Source of the DNA: CAYYJM01 sp964471755
Lineage (GTDB): Bacteria > Planctomycetota > Planctomycetia > Gemmatales > Gemmataceae
Length of the DNA: 64,000 nt
Direction of reading: 5' to 3'
Assembly (NCBI GenBank): GCA_964471755.1
Contig: CAYYJM010000002.1
Location: forward strand, 1-64,000
The notes beneath the pieces are model-generated. The model was given only the letters and a program-made list of their open reading frames with translations, had not been told where the DNA came from and did not search any database. A program made the position numbers and the translations under genes. Numbering within the stretch: the first letter of the stretch is position 1; the number at the start of each line of letters is the position of its first letter. Of the stretch, positions 29,652 to 38,486 are shown one piece after another.

Positions 29652-30752
29652 TCATCCACTCCGCTGGTACGCCTCGCGTAGCGTGCTGACCAGCGGTTCC
29701 AGTGCGAAGGTTCGCAGGGCGACCGCGCGCGCGGCCTGGCCCAGAGCCTGCTGGCGCTCCGGTTCCTGCAAGAGGAACCGGCACTCGCGCGCCAGTTGCA
29801 TCCGTTCCGTGGCCGGCACCAGAATGCCGGTCTCGCCGTGGGTGATCACCTCGACCAGGTCCGGCGTCTCGGCGGCGACCNNNNNNNNNNCGTGGCCGAG
29901 ATCTCGGCTCCGGTACCGGCGAGGCATCGCATCGAGGACGCCGTACACGCCGCCGGGGCCGTGCATCGGGGCGAGGACCAGATCCGCCCGGCCCAGCCAG
30001 GGCCAGGGATCGGCCTGCCAGCCCGGAAAGCGAACCAGGGCGTCCGAACCGCTCACCGACTCCGTCGCGAAGGCTTCGACCAGAACCTCCAGCGCCTCGC
30101 GGCCGTTGCCCTCGCCCAGGAAGATCAGCCGACGACGTTCGTCGAGATACCGCAGCATCTCGAAGGCGTAGATGGCATCGCGGAAGCCTTTGCGCAGATC
30201 CAGAGGCCCCAAGCCGAGCAGCACCTCGACATCCTCAGGAATGCCCGGAAGCGGCCGACGCGGCACCACGCCCGGATCGGGCAATCCCGGCCGAACCGCG
30301 AGGATGTGTTCCGCTGCCCAGCCGGCCTGGCGGTAGCAGTCGGCCTCGCGCCCGGAGAAGGCGACAACGCGACTTCCAGGCATCATCCGCCGTTCCAGCC
30401 AGCCGAGCCGATCATTGGTACGGAACAAACCCGAGATGAACAGGCGTCCTGAGGGAACGCCGCCGGTCCGCGCCGCCAGGGCCGCGGCCCGACCCCAGGC
30501 GTGGACGACACTCTCGCCACGATCCAGGAGAAGACGCCGCAGCTTCAGGAAGGCTGGCGCATCGAAGACGCTGCACAGACCCAGTTCCTCGACCGGAACG
30601 CCGGCGGAACGCAGCGGCTCGCTCCAGGAANNNNNNNNNNCGATCACCGTGGGCTGAAGGCCGACCGCTGGCAGGGCGGGAGCCAGGGCCAGGACCTGGC
30701 GAGCCAGCGAACTCGGTTGCAAGGAGCCGATCAGAAACAGGACATCCACCAC
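29652..30752 (-). CDS. Glycosyltransferase family 4 (GT-B) protein, with two assembly gaps
   Basis: About 366 aa including two 10-N runs (29881-29890, 30631-30640); GTG start at 30752. The N-terminal Rossmann domain starts VVDVLFLIGSLQPSSLARQV. The C-terminal GT-B donor half includes LLGLGPLDLRKGFRDAIYAF, LIFLGEGNGREALE and LVEVITHGETGILVPA. It probably transfers a sugar from a nucleotide donor to a surface polysaccharide. The stretch just before the second-half gap (DAMPRRYRSRDLGH) does not match the usual AMAxGxPVVA motif, so sequence around that gap is doubtful. It is 28 bp downstream of hpt. Confidence 0.82.
   Translation of the reverse strand: MVDVLFLIGSLQPSSLARQVLALAPALPAVGLQPTVIXXXXSWSEPLRSAGVPVEELGLCSVFDAPAFLKLRRLLLDRGESVVHAWGRAAALAARTGGVPSGRLFISGLFRTNDRLGWLERRMMPGSRVVAFSGREADCYRQAGWAAEHILAVRPGLPDPGVVPRRPLPGIPEDVEVLLGLGPLDLRKGFRDAIYAFEMLRYLDERRRLIFLGEGNGREALEVLVEAFATESVSGSDALVRFPGWQADPWPWLGRADLVLAPMHGPGGVYGVLDAMPRRYRSRDLGHXXXXVAAETPDLVEVITHGETGILVPATERMQLARECRFLLQEPERQQALGQAARAVALRTFALEPLVSTLREAYQRSG
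29881..29890. other. Assembly gap (10 N) in the glycosyltransferase gene
   Basis: Ten undetermined bases in the donor-binding half of the gene; adjoining coding sequence is irregular. Confidence 0.95.
30631..30640. other. Assembly gap (10 N) in the glycosyltransferase gene, N-terminal part
   Basis: Ten undetermined bases between LQPTVI and SWSEPLRS; the reading frame continues if the length is taken as ten. Confidence 0.95.
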
Positions 30753-30780
30753 GCACGCATCCCTTTCCCGTGGGCTCCGC

Positions 30781-31314
30781 TCATCCGGGAGCGGCTTGCA
30801 GATCGCTCTCGGTCAGACCGGCAATGTAGGGCAGGTGCCGGTAGTGGTCGTTGTAGTCGAGGCCGTAACCGACGACGAAGACATCGGGGATCTCGAAGCC
30901 GACGTAATCCGGCTCGCAGACCACTTCCTGCCGACCGATCTTCCGCAGCAGCACGGCCGAGCGGATCGTCGCCGCTCCTCGCTCGCGGAGTCGCTGCGTC
31001 AGCTGGGCCAGCGTCTTGCCGGTGTCGAGAATGTCGTCGAGCAGCAGCAGATTCTTGCCCTTCACGTCCAGGCCCGGATCGACGCTCAGACGCAGTTCCC
31101 CGGTCGTGGTCGTCTCACCGCGATAGCTCGACGCCTGCAACAGAGCGATCCGCAACGGCAGATCGATCTGCCGGATAAGATCGGCCAGGAAGAGCAGACA
31201 GCCGGTCAGCACACCGACGACGGTGACCGGCTGACCATCGTAGTCGCTCTCGATCTGGTGGGCCAGTTCACCGACCCGTTGAGCAATCCGGTCTGCGGGA
31301 ATGAGCATGTCCAT
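30781..31314 (-). CDS. hpt: Hypoxanthine phosphoribosyltransferase
   Basis: Protein of 177 aa. The PRPP-binding loop is KNLLLLDDILDTGKTLAQL; further family features are VVGVLTGCLLFLADLIRQID, ASSYRGETTTTGELRLS, and the C-terminal VGYGLDYNDHYRHLPYI. The enzyme salvages hypoxanthine (and usually guanine) to nucleotides in the cytoplasm. Length is typical. It heads a short minus-strand unit with the glycosyltransferase; its upstream region contains the structured 31405-31576 element. Confidence 0.96.
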   Translation of the reverse strand: MDMLIPADRIAQRVGELAHQIESDYDGQPVTVVGVLTGCLLFLADLIRQIDLPLRIALLQASSYRGETTTTGELRLSVDPGLDVKGKNLLLLDDILDTGKTLAQLTQRLRERGAATIRSAVLLRKIGRQEVVCEPDYVGFEIPDVFVVGYGLDYNDHYRHLPYIAGLTESDLQAAPG

Positions 31315-31404
31315 GAGATACCTCGCCGACCCGGGAAGCCGAGACTGCTATTGAACACGACCGACGGCTCGGCGGAAAGCCCGGAGTCGGCGAGATCGCT
31401 ACAA

Positions 31405-31576
31405 CGGGTGTGGGAAAACTTCCGGGAGGGGAAGTCCGCCCCAGCATTTATGCCGGGGCTCTGCCAGGAAGCCTGGTAAACCAGGCTCGCCGAGATAGCC
31501 CGGTTCACCGGGCTTACCTTCCCAGGCCCGGCATTTATGCCGGGCCGGCCACCTCCCGGAAGTTTTGCTACACCCG
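31405..31576. mobile_element. Candidate MITE-like element: 25-bp terminal inverted repeats enclosing four hairpins
   Basis: Terminal inverted repeats 31405-31429 (CGGGTGTGGGAAAACTTCCG...) and 31552-31576 match at 23 of 25 positions. They are flanked directly by CTACAA on both sides (31399-31404 and 31577-31582), resembling a target-site duplication. Inside are four hairpins: 31439-31458 (CCCC-x-GCAT TT ATGC-x-GGGG), 31470-31487 (AGCCTGG-TAAA-CCAGGCT), 31497-31514 (AGCCCGG-TTCA-CCGGGCT) and 31525-31546 (GGCCCGGCAT-TT-ATGCCGGGCC). It has no coding capacity. It fills most of the 399-bp gap 31315-31713 between hpt and the tricorn-like gene, and is read through by an apparent upstream extension of the latter that is not protein-like. 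Confidence 0.6.
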
Positions 31577-31713
31577 CTACAATCGCCACGAATGTAACAG
31601 CATTCGCTTCGGGCGAGACCTTCCCCTTTGCAAGGCCATCGTCCAGGCGATACCCTGGTAGGAATGCGGTGACGCTTCCGAGAGTGACACGCCATCCTGC
31701 CAGGATTCGCACC

Positions 31714-34700
31714 ATGAGCTTCCGGGTTCCGTTCCTCCTGTCCGCGCTCCTCGGCGGAGTGCTGGCCGTCCCTGCGTCCGCTCAGGATCTTTCCCACGAC
31801 CCCATCCGCATGGCGCGGACGCCGGACATCTCGCCGGACGGCAAGCTGATCGCCTTCAGCTATCTCGGCGACATCTGGACCGTCGAGGCCATCGGCGGCA
31901 TCGCCCGGCCGGTGACCATCCATCGGGCGCACGACATCAACCCGGTCTTCAGTCCCGACGGCAAGTTCATCGCCTACAGCAGCAACCGCCACGGCAACTA
32001 CGACGTCTACGTCATCCCGGTCGGCAGCGGCAAGCCCCGTCGGCTGACGTTCGACTCGGCCACCGACCTGGTCTGTGGCTGGTCGCCCGATGGCAAGAAC
32101 GTCCTGTTCGCCTCGAACCGGGCGCTGCATTATCCCCCCAGCCCGGAGCTGTACACCATCCCGAGCGCCGGCGGTCGGGAACGACGCCTGACCGTCGCGG
32201 AGGGCAAGGACGGCGAATACTCGCCGACCGGTGATCGCCTCGCCTACGTTCGTGGCCCCGGCTCCTGGTATCGCAAGGGCTATCGCGGCTCGGCCAACGA
32301 TGAAATCTGGATCAGCAACGCGGACGGGTCGAACAATCGCCGACTGACTCACTTCGCCGGTCAGGACGCCTCGCCGATGTGGAGCGCCGACGGCCAGAGT
32401 CTCTTCTACGTCAGCGAAGAGTTAGGCGGCGTCGCCAACATCGTTCGGCTGCCGGTCAGCGCAGCTGGCGACGAGAACGCCAACATCCGGCCCGTTCCGG
32501 TGACCAAACACACCGGCGAGGCCGTCCGCAAGGCACGCCTGTCCCGCGATGGTCAGTGGATCGTCTACGAGTGCGGCCCCGATCTCTGGCTGACCAGCAC
32601 GAAGGCCGGCGCGTCGCCCCGCAAGCTCGCCATCGAGGTCCACATCGATGACAAGACCAACACCGAACGGCTGGAAACCTACACCTCCGGGGTGCGTGAA
32701 TTCGCGATGTCGCCCGACGAGCGGCACGTCATCGTCGCCATCCACGGCGAACTCTTTCTCAAGCCGTTCACGTCCGGCTCGCCGGTCCATCGGCTGACGG
32801 ACACCCACGTCAACAACCACGGCGTGGCCTGGGCTCCGGATGCCCGCTCGATCCTCTTCATTTCCGATCGTGACGGCTACGACAACATCTACCGGCTCGA
32901 ATCCGCCGACCCGGCCGGGGCTCGCCTCGTCGATGCGGTCAACTACACCACGACGCAGTTGACGAAGCGGAAGGAGCCGCACTTTGGCCTGAGCTTCTCG
33001 CCCGATGGCAAGAAGATCCTCTTCGTCCGCTCGGGCAAACTCTGGTCGATGGACCCGGACGGCAAGAACGCCAAACAACTGGTGAGCGAGGGCAACGTCT
33101 TCGACTACGACTGGTCGCCGGACGGCAAGTGGATCGTCTACGCCGGCCGCGATGCCTCCTTCGCCAGCGAGCTGTACATCATCCCGGCCGATGGCCCGAC
33201 GGCGGAGAACCCCAGCCGCAACGTCACGCGCTACGCCACCTTCAACGGCAGCGTGATCTGGAGCCAGGACGGGACTCGCCTCGGTTTCCTCAGCACACGC
33301 AAGGGGGCGGACAAGTCGTCCCTGTTCACGCTCGATCTGCGCAAGCCAGCCGCTCCCGGCGTGTCCGAGCGCTCCTCCGCGACTGGGCTCAAGGCGAAGG
33401 TCGAGATCGACTGGGACAACCTCGCCCTGCGAGCCGAGCAGGTCCTGCCGCTGCCGGTCGAGTACGCCGTTCTCTCGCCGGACGGCTCGAAGTTCGCCTT
33501 CCGGACCACGAACAATGGCTCCGATCTCTGGCTGGTCAACGCCAACGGCAGCCAACTGACCCGCCTGACGACGGGCAATCAGCAGCCCCAGCAGATCCGC
33601 TGGTCGCATCGCCGCGATCCCCTGGGTCGCCCGGTGGAGATCCTCTACTTCCGCGACGGCAACGGCAACGTCAAGGTCGTGCGGCCCAGTTCGGACTCGA
33701 AGTCCGAGGCCACCATCGCCACGTCGCCGCTCCTGGTCAAGTTGAACATTCAGGCGGCCGAGGAGTTCCAGGAGATGTTCGACCAGGCCTGGCGCATCCT
33801 GGCCGAGAATTTCTACGACGCCCAGTTCCACGGCACCGACTGGGAGCAGGTCCGCGCTCGCTATCGGCCGCTCGTCCGTCACATGGCGATGAAGGAGGAT
33901 CTGTTCGCTCTGCTCTACCTGATGATGGGCGAGCTGAACGCCTCGCATCTGGGCGTGAGCGGGAGCCTGGGTACGCCGGAGGAACCGACCGCCGATCTCG
34001 GCCTGATCGTCGATGAGTTCACCCTTGGCAAGGGCCTGAAGGTTCTCGACATCCTCAAGCGCGGCCCGGCCGATCAGCGCGGCATCGACCTCAAGGCCGG
34101 CGAGTATCTGATGTCGATCGACGGCACGCCGATCCGGGAGAACACCAACATTGCCGAGTTGCTCAACGGCAAGAGCGGTCAGGTGGTTGTCGTCCAGGTG
34201 GCGTCGGCCCCCTCGTCCGAGGCGAAGACCTGGCGGCGCGTCGAGATCCGGGCGGTGAGGCGCGATCCCGGTTCACGCAGTTCCGACGGTGATCTGCGCG
34301 GGCTGGTCTACGAGCGCTGGGTCGCCCAGAATGCGAGAAAGGTCGAGGAACTCTCCGGCGGCAAGCTCGGCTACATCCACATCCCGAGCATGGACGAGGA
34401 CGGCCTCGATCGCTTCGTGCGGGCTCTCTACTCCGACAACGCCGGCAAGGAGGGTATCGTTCTCGATGTGCGCTTCAACGGCGGCGGCTTCACCCATGAG
34501 CGCGTCCTGAATTACCTCGGCGGTCTGGAACACACGTTCTTCCGCCAGCGCGACGGAGCCGAGGGGCTTGTGCTTCGGGCCAGCGATCGGAAGTGGACCC
34601 GGCCGACGGTGCTGCTCATCAACAGCCGGTCGTACAGCGACGCCGAGATCTTCCCGCACGCCTACCGCTCTCTCGGCCTGGGCAAGCTGATCGGCGAGCC

Positions 34701-34968
34701 AACCGGCGGCCACGTCATCGGCACCGTCTCGACGCGGCTGATCGACGGCTCGCAGTTCCGAGTTCCCCGAACGGGCGTGTTCACGCCGAGAGGTGTCAAC
34801 ATGGAGAAGGAAGGCGTCCAGCCCGACATCCAGATCGAGCCGCATCCCGAACAGGTGCGCCGGGGTCGCGACCCGCAGCTGGAGAAGGCGGTCGAGACGT
34901 TGACCCAGGAAGTCCAGGTGTGGAAGAAGAAGCGGAACGGAAAGATGGCCGCCAAACCGGGAAGCTGA
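31714..34968 (+). CDS. Tricorn-like S41 family peptidase (beta-propellers, PDZ, S41 core)
   Basis: Protein of 1084 aa; the ATG at 31714 begins a signal peptide (MSFRVPFLLSALLGGVLA...SAQ). Residues ~25-640 are WD40-like propeller blades (DISPDGKLIAFSYLGDIW and many similar). They are followed by a helical bundle, a PDZ-type domain (~770-860, GADQRG-like PADQRGIDLKAGEYLMSIDG) and an S41 catalytic core. The full tricorn active-site set is present: Ser744-His745 (LNASHLG), Ser975-Asp976 (RSYSDAE) and Glu1031 (MEKEGVQPD). It should degrade peptides in the periplasm. The convergent beta-CASP gene ends 7 bp downstream. Confidence 0.95.
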   Translation: MSFRVPFLLSALLGGVLAVPASAQDLSHDPIRMARTPDISPDGKLIAFSYLGDIWTVEAIGGIARPVTIHRAHDINPVFSPDGKFIAYSSNRHGNYDVYVIPVGSGKPRRLTFDSATDLVCGWSPDGKNVLFASNRALHYPPSPELYTIPSAGGRERRLTVAEGKDGEYSPTGDRLAYVRGPGSWYRKGYRGSANDEIWISNADGSNNRRLTHFAGQDASPMWSADGQSLFYVSEELGGVANIVRLPVSAAGDENANIRPVPVTKHTGEAVRKARLSRDGQWIVYECGPDLWLTSTKAGASPRKLAIEVHIDDKTNTERLETYTSGVREFAMSPDERHVIVAIHGELFLKPFTSGSPVHRLTDTHVNNHGVAWAPDARSILFISDRDGYDNIYRLESADPAGARLVDAVNYTTTQLTKRKEPHFGLSFSPDGKKILFVRSGKLWSMDPDGKNAKQLVSEGNVFDYDWSPDGKWIVYAGRDASFASELYIIPADGPTAENPSRNVTRYATFNGSVIWSQDGTRLGFLSTRKGADKSSLFTLDLRKPAAPGVSERSSATGLKAKVEIDWDNLALRAEQVLPLPVEYAVLSPDGSKFAFRTTNNGSDLWLVNANGSQLTRLTTGNQQPQQIRWSHRRDPLGRPVEILYFRDGNGNVKVVRPSSDSKSEATIATSPLLVKLNIQAAEEFQEMFDQAWRILAENFYDAQFHGTDWEQVRARYRPLVRHMAMKEDLFALLYLMMGELNASHLGVSGSLGTPEEPTADLGLIVDEFTLGKGLKVLDILKRGPADQRGIDLKAGEYLMSIDGTPIRENTNIAELLNGKSGQVVVVQVASAPSSEAKTWRRVEIRAVRRDPGSRSSDGDLRGLVYERWVAQNARKVEELSGGKLGYIHIPSMDEDGLDRFVRALYSDNAGKEGIVLDVRFNGGGFTHERVLNYLGGLEHTFFRQRDGAEGLVLRASDRKWTRPTVLLINSRSYSDAEIFPHAYRSLGLGKLIGEPTGGHVIGTVSTRLIDGSQFRVPRTGVFTPRGVNMEKEGVQPDIQIEPHPEQVRRGRDPQLEKAVETLTQEVQVWKKKRNGKMAAKPGS

Positions 34969-34975
34969 CCCGGCC

Positions 34976-36379
34976 TCAGGCACGTTCCGCAACCCCGGCC
35001 AGGGTGACCGACTGTCCCCGGGCCGGGATGCCGACGGAGTCGAAGCCGTGATTGAGCAGCGAGTCGGCCAGGGCCTGAGCGGCCTGGCGTTCGCCGTGGA
35101 CGAGTTGCACCTGACGCGTGACGCCGACCAGCGGGTCGAGATGGCTCATCAGGTCGTCGTGATCGGCATGCCCCGAGAAGCCGTTCAGCTCGACCACATC
35201 GGCCCACTTGTTCCAGTTTCGACCGTGGAAGCGAACCGTCGGCTTCCGTTCCAGCAGTTTCGCCCCGACCGACGACGGAGCCTGGTAGCTGACCAGGACG
35301 ATGCTCGTTCGCGGATCGTCGAGATGGCTCTTGAGATGACCGATGATCCGGCCGCCCTCGCACATGCCGCCGGAGGCGACGACCACGCACGAGCCCTTCT
35401 GCTGCATCAGTTCCTGGCTCTCCTCGTAGGAAGCGACGAAGTGAACCGGCGGATCGTCCGGTGTGGTCGCGACCTGGAACGCCTCGGGATGCTGGTCGTA
35501 GATGTTGGCGATCATCATGGCCAGGGGGCTGTCCGCGAAGAGCGGCAGACGCGGCAGGCGGCCCTGGCTCATCCAGCGACGGAGGTAGAACAGCACGAGC
35601 TGCGTTCGGCCCAGGCTGAACGCGGGGATGAGAACCTTGCCGCCGCGCTCGGCGGTGCGTTCGAGGATGGCTCCGAGCTTGGCCGCCATCTGATCCAGGG
35701 TGTCGTGTCGTCGGCCGCCGTAGGTACTCTCGCACAGGAGCAGGTCGCACTCGGGCACGGGATCGGCATCGCGCAGGTAGGGCAGACCACGCCGGCCCAG
35801 GTCGCCGGTGAATGTGATGCGGTGGTCGCCCGATGGGTCCGAGATGGCGATGTGGATCATGGCCGAGCCGAGGAGATGGCCGGCATCGGCGAAGTGAAAC
35901 TCGATCGTGTCGCCGATCGTGTGCCGAGTGCCGTAATCGAGCGTGATGCACTGGAGGACGGTGTGCGAGACATCCTGGCGGGAGAAGCCGTTTCGCTCGA
36001 TCGGCCGATCGGGCCCGGCGACGACCTGCGCGACGTGGGAGTTCTCCTCCTGGATGCGGGCGTTATCGGCGAGCATGACGGCGATCAGAGAGCGGGTGGC
36101 GGGCGTGCAGTAGATCGGCCCGTGGAATCCCTGCCGGACGAGGGCCGGGATGTTGCCGCAGTGATCGACATGGGCATGGCTCAACAGGAGGGCATCGATC
36201 GAGGCCGGATCGAAGGGAAAGACGCCTCGATCTCGGCTGCCGCCCTGGACAATACCGCAATCGAGAAGCAGACGTTTACCGCCCGCCTCGACAAGATGCA
36301 TCGAGCCGGTGACCGTCTGGGCGGCCCCGTGGAACGTGACGCGGGGTGGCTGATAAAGGGAAGGCACAGTAGGATTCAT
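34976..36379 (-). CDS. MBL-fold beta-CASP RNA-processing exonuclease (YSH1/CPSF-like)
   Basis: Protein of 467 aa. The metallo-beta-lactamase domain has LLLSHAHVDHCGN (HxHxDH), ADAGHLLGSAM and FTGDLGRRGLP. The beta-CASP insertion has IPAFSLGRTQLVLFYLRR and VASGGMCEGGRI, and the C-terminal RMMBL part has NGFSGHADHDDL and LVHGE. Such proteins are zinc-dependent ribonucleases related to CPSF-73. The bacterial members' targets are largely unknown. Cytoplasmic; single gene facing the tricorn-like protease. Confidence 0.94.
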   Translation of the reverse strand: MNPTVPSLYQPPRVTFHGAAQTVTGSMHLVEAGGKRLLLDCGIVQGGSRDRGVFPFDPASIDALLLSHAHVDHCGNIPALVRQGFHGPIYCTPATRSLIAVMLADNARIQEENSHVAQVVAGPDRPIERNGFSRQDVSHTVLQCITLDYGTRHTIGDTIEFHFADAGHLLGSAMIHIAISDPSGDHRITFTGDLGRRGLPYLRDADPVPECDLLLCESTYGGRRHDTLDQMAAKLGAILERTAERGGKVLIPAFSLGRTQLVLFYLRRWMSQGRLPRLPLFADSPLAMMIANIYDQHPEAFQVATTPDDPPVHFVASYEESQELMQQKGSCVVVASGGMCEGGRIIGHLKSHLDDPRTSIVLVSYQAPSSVGAKLLERKPTVRFHGRNWNKWADVVELNGFSGHADHDDLMSHLDPLVGVTRQVQLVHGERQAAQALADSLLNHGFDSVGIPARGQSVTLAGVAERA

Positions 36380-36507
36380 GCTGTTATTCTAGGCCGAGGT
36401 GGCAAGGTCTACCGCTGGATTGTACCGGATAATCCGGCCTTCGAGCCAGAGGAGGCGTCGGCCGGACAATTCGCGGAGGGCGAAGTGGGCCTTTCAGCCA
36501 TTGCCCC

Positions 36508-37500
36508 TCAGGGGTGGCCATTCCCCGGAGTGAGCAAGGAGCGGAGGTCATCGGCGCTGCCCGTCTTGGCGACCTGGAGTGCCCGTTCCAGTACGCCCAG
36601 CGGCGCATGATTGAGCAGGACCAGCAGTTCCGGATCGGCCTGGCCGAATCGTATTTCGAGAATCGCCTGGATGCCTTCACGCAGACCTTTCTCATTTCCT
36701 TCGACTCGACCTTCGACTCGACCTTCGACTCGACCTTCGACTCGACCTTCGACTCGACCTTCCTGTCGGGCCAGTCGCTCGAAACTGGATACCTTCTCCA
36801 CGGTCGGTCCCTCCTGTTCTTCAAGAATGGTCCGACGCACTTCGATTTCGAGTGCCTCGGGTAAATCCAGTATACCCTCGACGATTGGCAATAGGCGACG
36901 CCGATCGTCGTGATCGAGTCCACGCTCGTAGATCCGCCGCACGATTCGTAATCGCCAGTGCATCCGCGTGGTCGATCCCTGGCGCGTCTCGATCGCCTTC
37001 AGGTGTGCGAGCACCACCAGGGCGACGATGTTCTCCTCGGCCAGCATTGCATCATCCCGGCCACGCCAGCGCAGCAACTTGATCACCCGATAGATCAGTT
37101 CGTCCCGGCAACCCCAGCGCTCGAATCGATACGGGCCCGGATCCCAGGTCACGCTGTCATCACCAAGGAGGACCACGCTGACGATCGGATGACCATACTT
37201 GTCACAGGCCCGCCGATTGTAGTTCTTCACACGCTCGGGCAGGTTGTCGTCCCGCTGGTTCTGGCCTTCGAGATGCAGATAACCCGGATCGTCCGTTCCG
37301 CAACGGTGTAGACGCAGGAGTTTGTCGCAGACCACCTTGCCGGAGTTGGCCTGCGGCACCGACGTCCGAAATTCCTGCTCCAGCGACTCCGGATCGGTCG
37401 TCCAGTCGATGTCATCGTGGATGTCCGGACAGAAGAACGCCAGGAACGGCCGGAGAAAATAATCGAGCGTATCCTTCCATGCCCCGTCGAAGTCGCTCAT
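36508..37500 (-). CDS. Rpn/PD-(D/E)XK-type putative nuclease with EGRV repeat
   Basis: Protein of 330 aa. The N-terminal ~200 residues resemble the Rpn/YhgA-type transposase-nuclease family common in cyanobacteria and planctomycetes (DYFLRPFLAFFCPDI, LLRLHRCGTDDPGYLHLEGQ, PIVSVVLLGDDS). These have a restriction-endonuclease-like fold. Residues ~248-270 are a run of five EGRV tetrapeptides encoded by a 12-bp tandem repeat. The C-terminus (AILEIRFGQADPELLVLLNH) matches the DUF4351-type tail. Its ATG overlaps the end of the RluA gene by 4 bp (ATGA), implying coupled translation. Confidence 0.82.
   Translation of the reverse strand: MSDFDGAWKDTLDYFLRPFLAFFCPDIHDDIDWTTDPESLEQEFRTSVPQANSGKVVCDKLLRLHRCGTDDPGYLHLEGQNQRDDNLPERVKNYNRRACDKYGHPIVSVVLLGDDSVTWDPGPYRFERWGCRDELIYRVIKLLRWRGRDDAMLAEENIVALVVLAHLKAIETRQGSTTRMHWRLRIVRRIYERGLDHDDRRRLLPIVEGILDLPEALEIEVRRTILEEQEGPTVEKVSSFERLARQEGRVEGRVEGRVEGRVEGRVEGNEKGLREGIQAILEIRFGQADPELLVLLNHAPLGVLERALQVAKTGSADDLRSLLTPGNGHP
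36698..36757. repeat. 12-bp coding tandem repeat, five copies
   Basis: Five perfect copies of CCTTCGACTCGA (36698-36757) plus a partial CCTT. On the minus strand they encode (EGRV)5 in the Rpn-like protein. The length being a multiple of three keeps the frame whatever the copy number. Confidence 0.95.
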
Positions 37501-38477
37501 GGCTTCCCTTCACGGAGTCGCGTCAGCACCGCGGCGAAGTCGCGCGGTGGAGGGGCGGTCCAGTGCAGTCGTTCACCCGTGGTCGGATGATCGACAGCCA
37601 GCGTCTGCGCGTGCAGCAGGATACGTGGAGCCCGGCTGTCATCCGGATGCGGTCGGCCATGCAGAGGCCGATCGTAGATCCGCTCGCCGCATAGCGGTAT
37701 GCCGGCCTCGCCGAGATGGATGCGCACCTGATGCGTTCGGCCCGTCTCCAGTCGGCATTCCACCAGCGAGTACGCGCCCAGATCCTCGATCAGTCGGACG
37801 TGCGTCACCGCGTGCTGTCCTTCGCCCTCCGGGCTGCTGCCACGTCGGCCGTCGCCGCGATCGGCGAGCAGCCACGACTCGATCCGGCCGTCCCTGGCCC
37901 GGCCGCGTACCAGGGCGACATAGACACGCTCGATCGAATGGGCGCGGAACTGTCGGCCGAGATGCTGCTCGGCCGGGATGTTCCGGGCGAAGACGACCAG
38001 ACCGCTCGTCTCCTTGTCCAGGCGATGAACCGCCCGCACCACCGGGGCTCGACCTGGATCGACCTCGCGCAGCAGGGTCGGCAGCAGATCGGCCAGTGTC
38101 GTCGGCAGATACTTGCGCGCCCGGGAACCGAAGGCGCGGGCCTCCTCCTCGTGCCGCATCGTGGTCAATCCCGGCGGCTTGTCCACCACCACCAGGTCGG
38201 CGTCATGGTAGCGCACGAGGGAGCGCGACAGCGTCGGCGGAGGGGCCGATGTGGTCGCCTTCCGGGAGGTCGCGGTCTGGTCCAGCAGGCGAACTTCGAC
38301 GCGCTGGCCGGCCCGGGTGCGCTGCTGGCGATGGGCCGGGACACCGTTGACGGTGATGCGGCGAGCCTCCAGTAGCGGCTGCAATTCCTGAGGCGCCAGT
38401 TGCAGACGACGAGCCAGCCAGACGACCAGCGACTGGCCCGCTTCTGCGTCGGCGACAACAAAGGTGCGATGACTCAT
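37497..38477 (-). CDS. RluA family pseudouridine synthase
   Basis: Protein of 326 aa: an N-terminal S4 domain (QSLVVWLARRLQLAPQELQP, ARRITVNGVPA) and the catalytic domain with Asp154 in AVHRLDKETSGLV, plus RTHQVRIHL and the C-terminal ILLHAQTL. It converts uridines to pseudouridine in rRNA (the exact site cannot be assigned; RluC/RluD-like architecture). Its stop overlaps the start of the Rpn-like gene. Confidence 0.94.
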   Translation of the reverse strand: MSHRTFVVADAEAGQSLVVWLARRLQLAPQELQPLLEARRITVNGVPAHRQQRTRAGQRVEVRLLDQTATSRKATTSAPPPTLSRSLVRYHDADLVVVDKPPGLTTMRHEEEARAFGSRARKYLPTTLADLLPTLLREVDPGRAPVVRAVHRLDKETSGLVVFARNIPAEQHLGRQFRAHSIERVYVALVRGRARDGRIESWLLADRGDGRRGSSPEGEGQHAVTHVRLIEDLGAYSLVECRLETGRTHQVRIHLGEAGIPLCGERIYDRPLHGRPHPDDSRAPRILLHAQTLAVDHPTTGERLHWTAPPPRDFAAVLTRLREGKP

Positions 38478-38486
38478 GAGCGAGCG

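Noticed and set aside
31537..31713. N-terminal extension of the tricorn-like protein through the structured element
   Set aside because: The 59 extra residues are translated repeat sequence; a clean signal peptide begins at the ATG at 31714.
36698..36757. Possible CRISPR or regulatory repeat
   Set aside because: The repeat is in frame within a protein-coding gene and encodes (EGRV)5.
36508..37500. Insertion sequence transposase
   Set aside because: Rpn-like proteins are sometimes labelled transposases, but there are no terminal inverted repeats or target duplications around this gene and it is translationally coupled to RluA.
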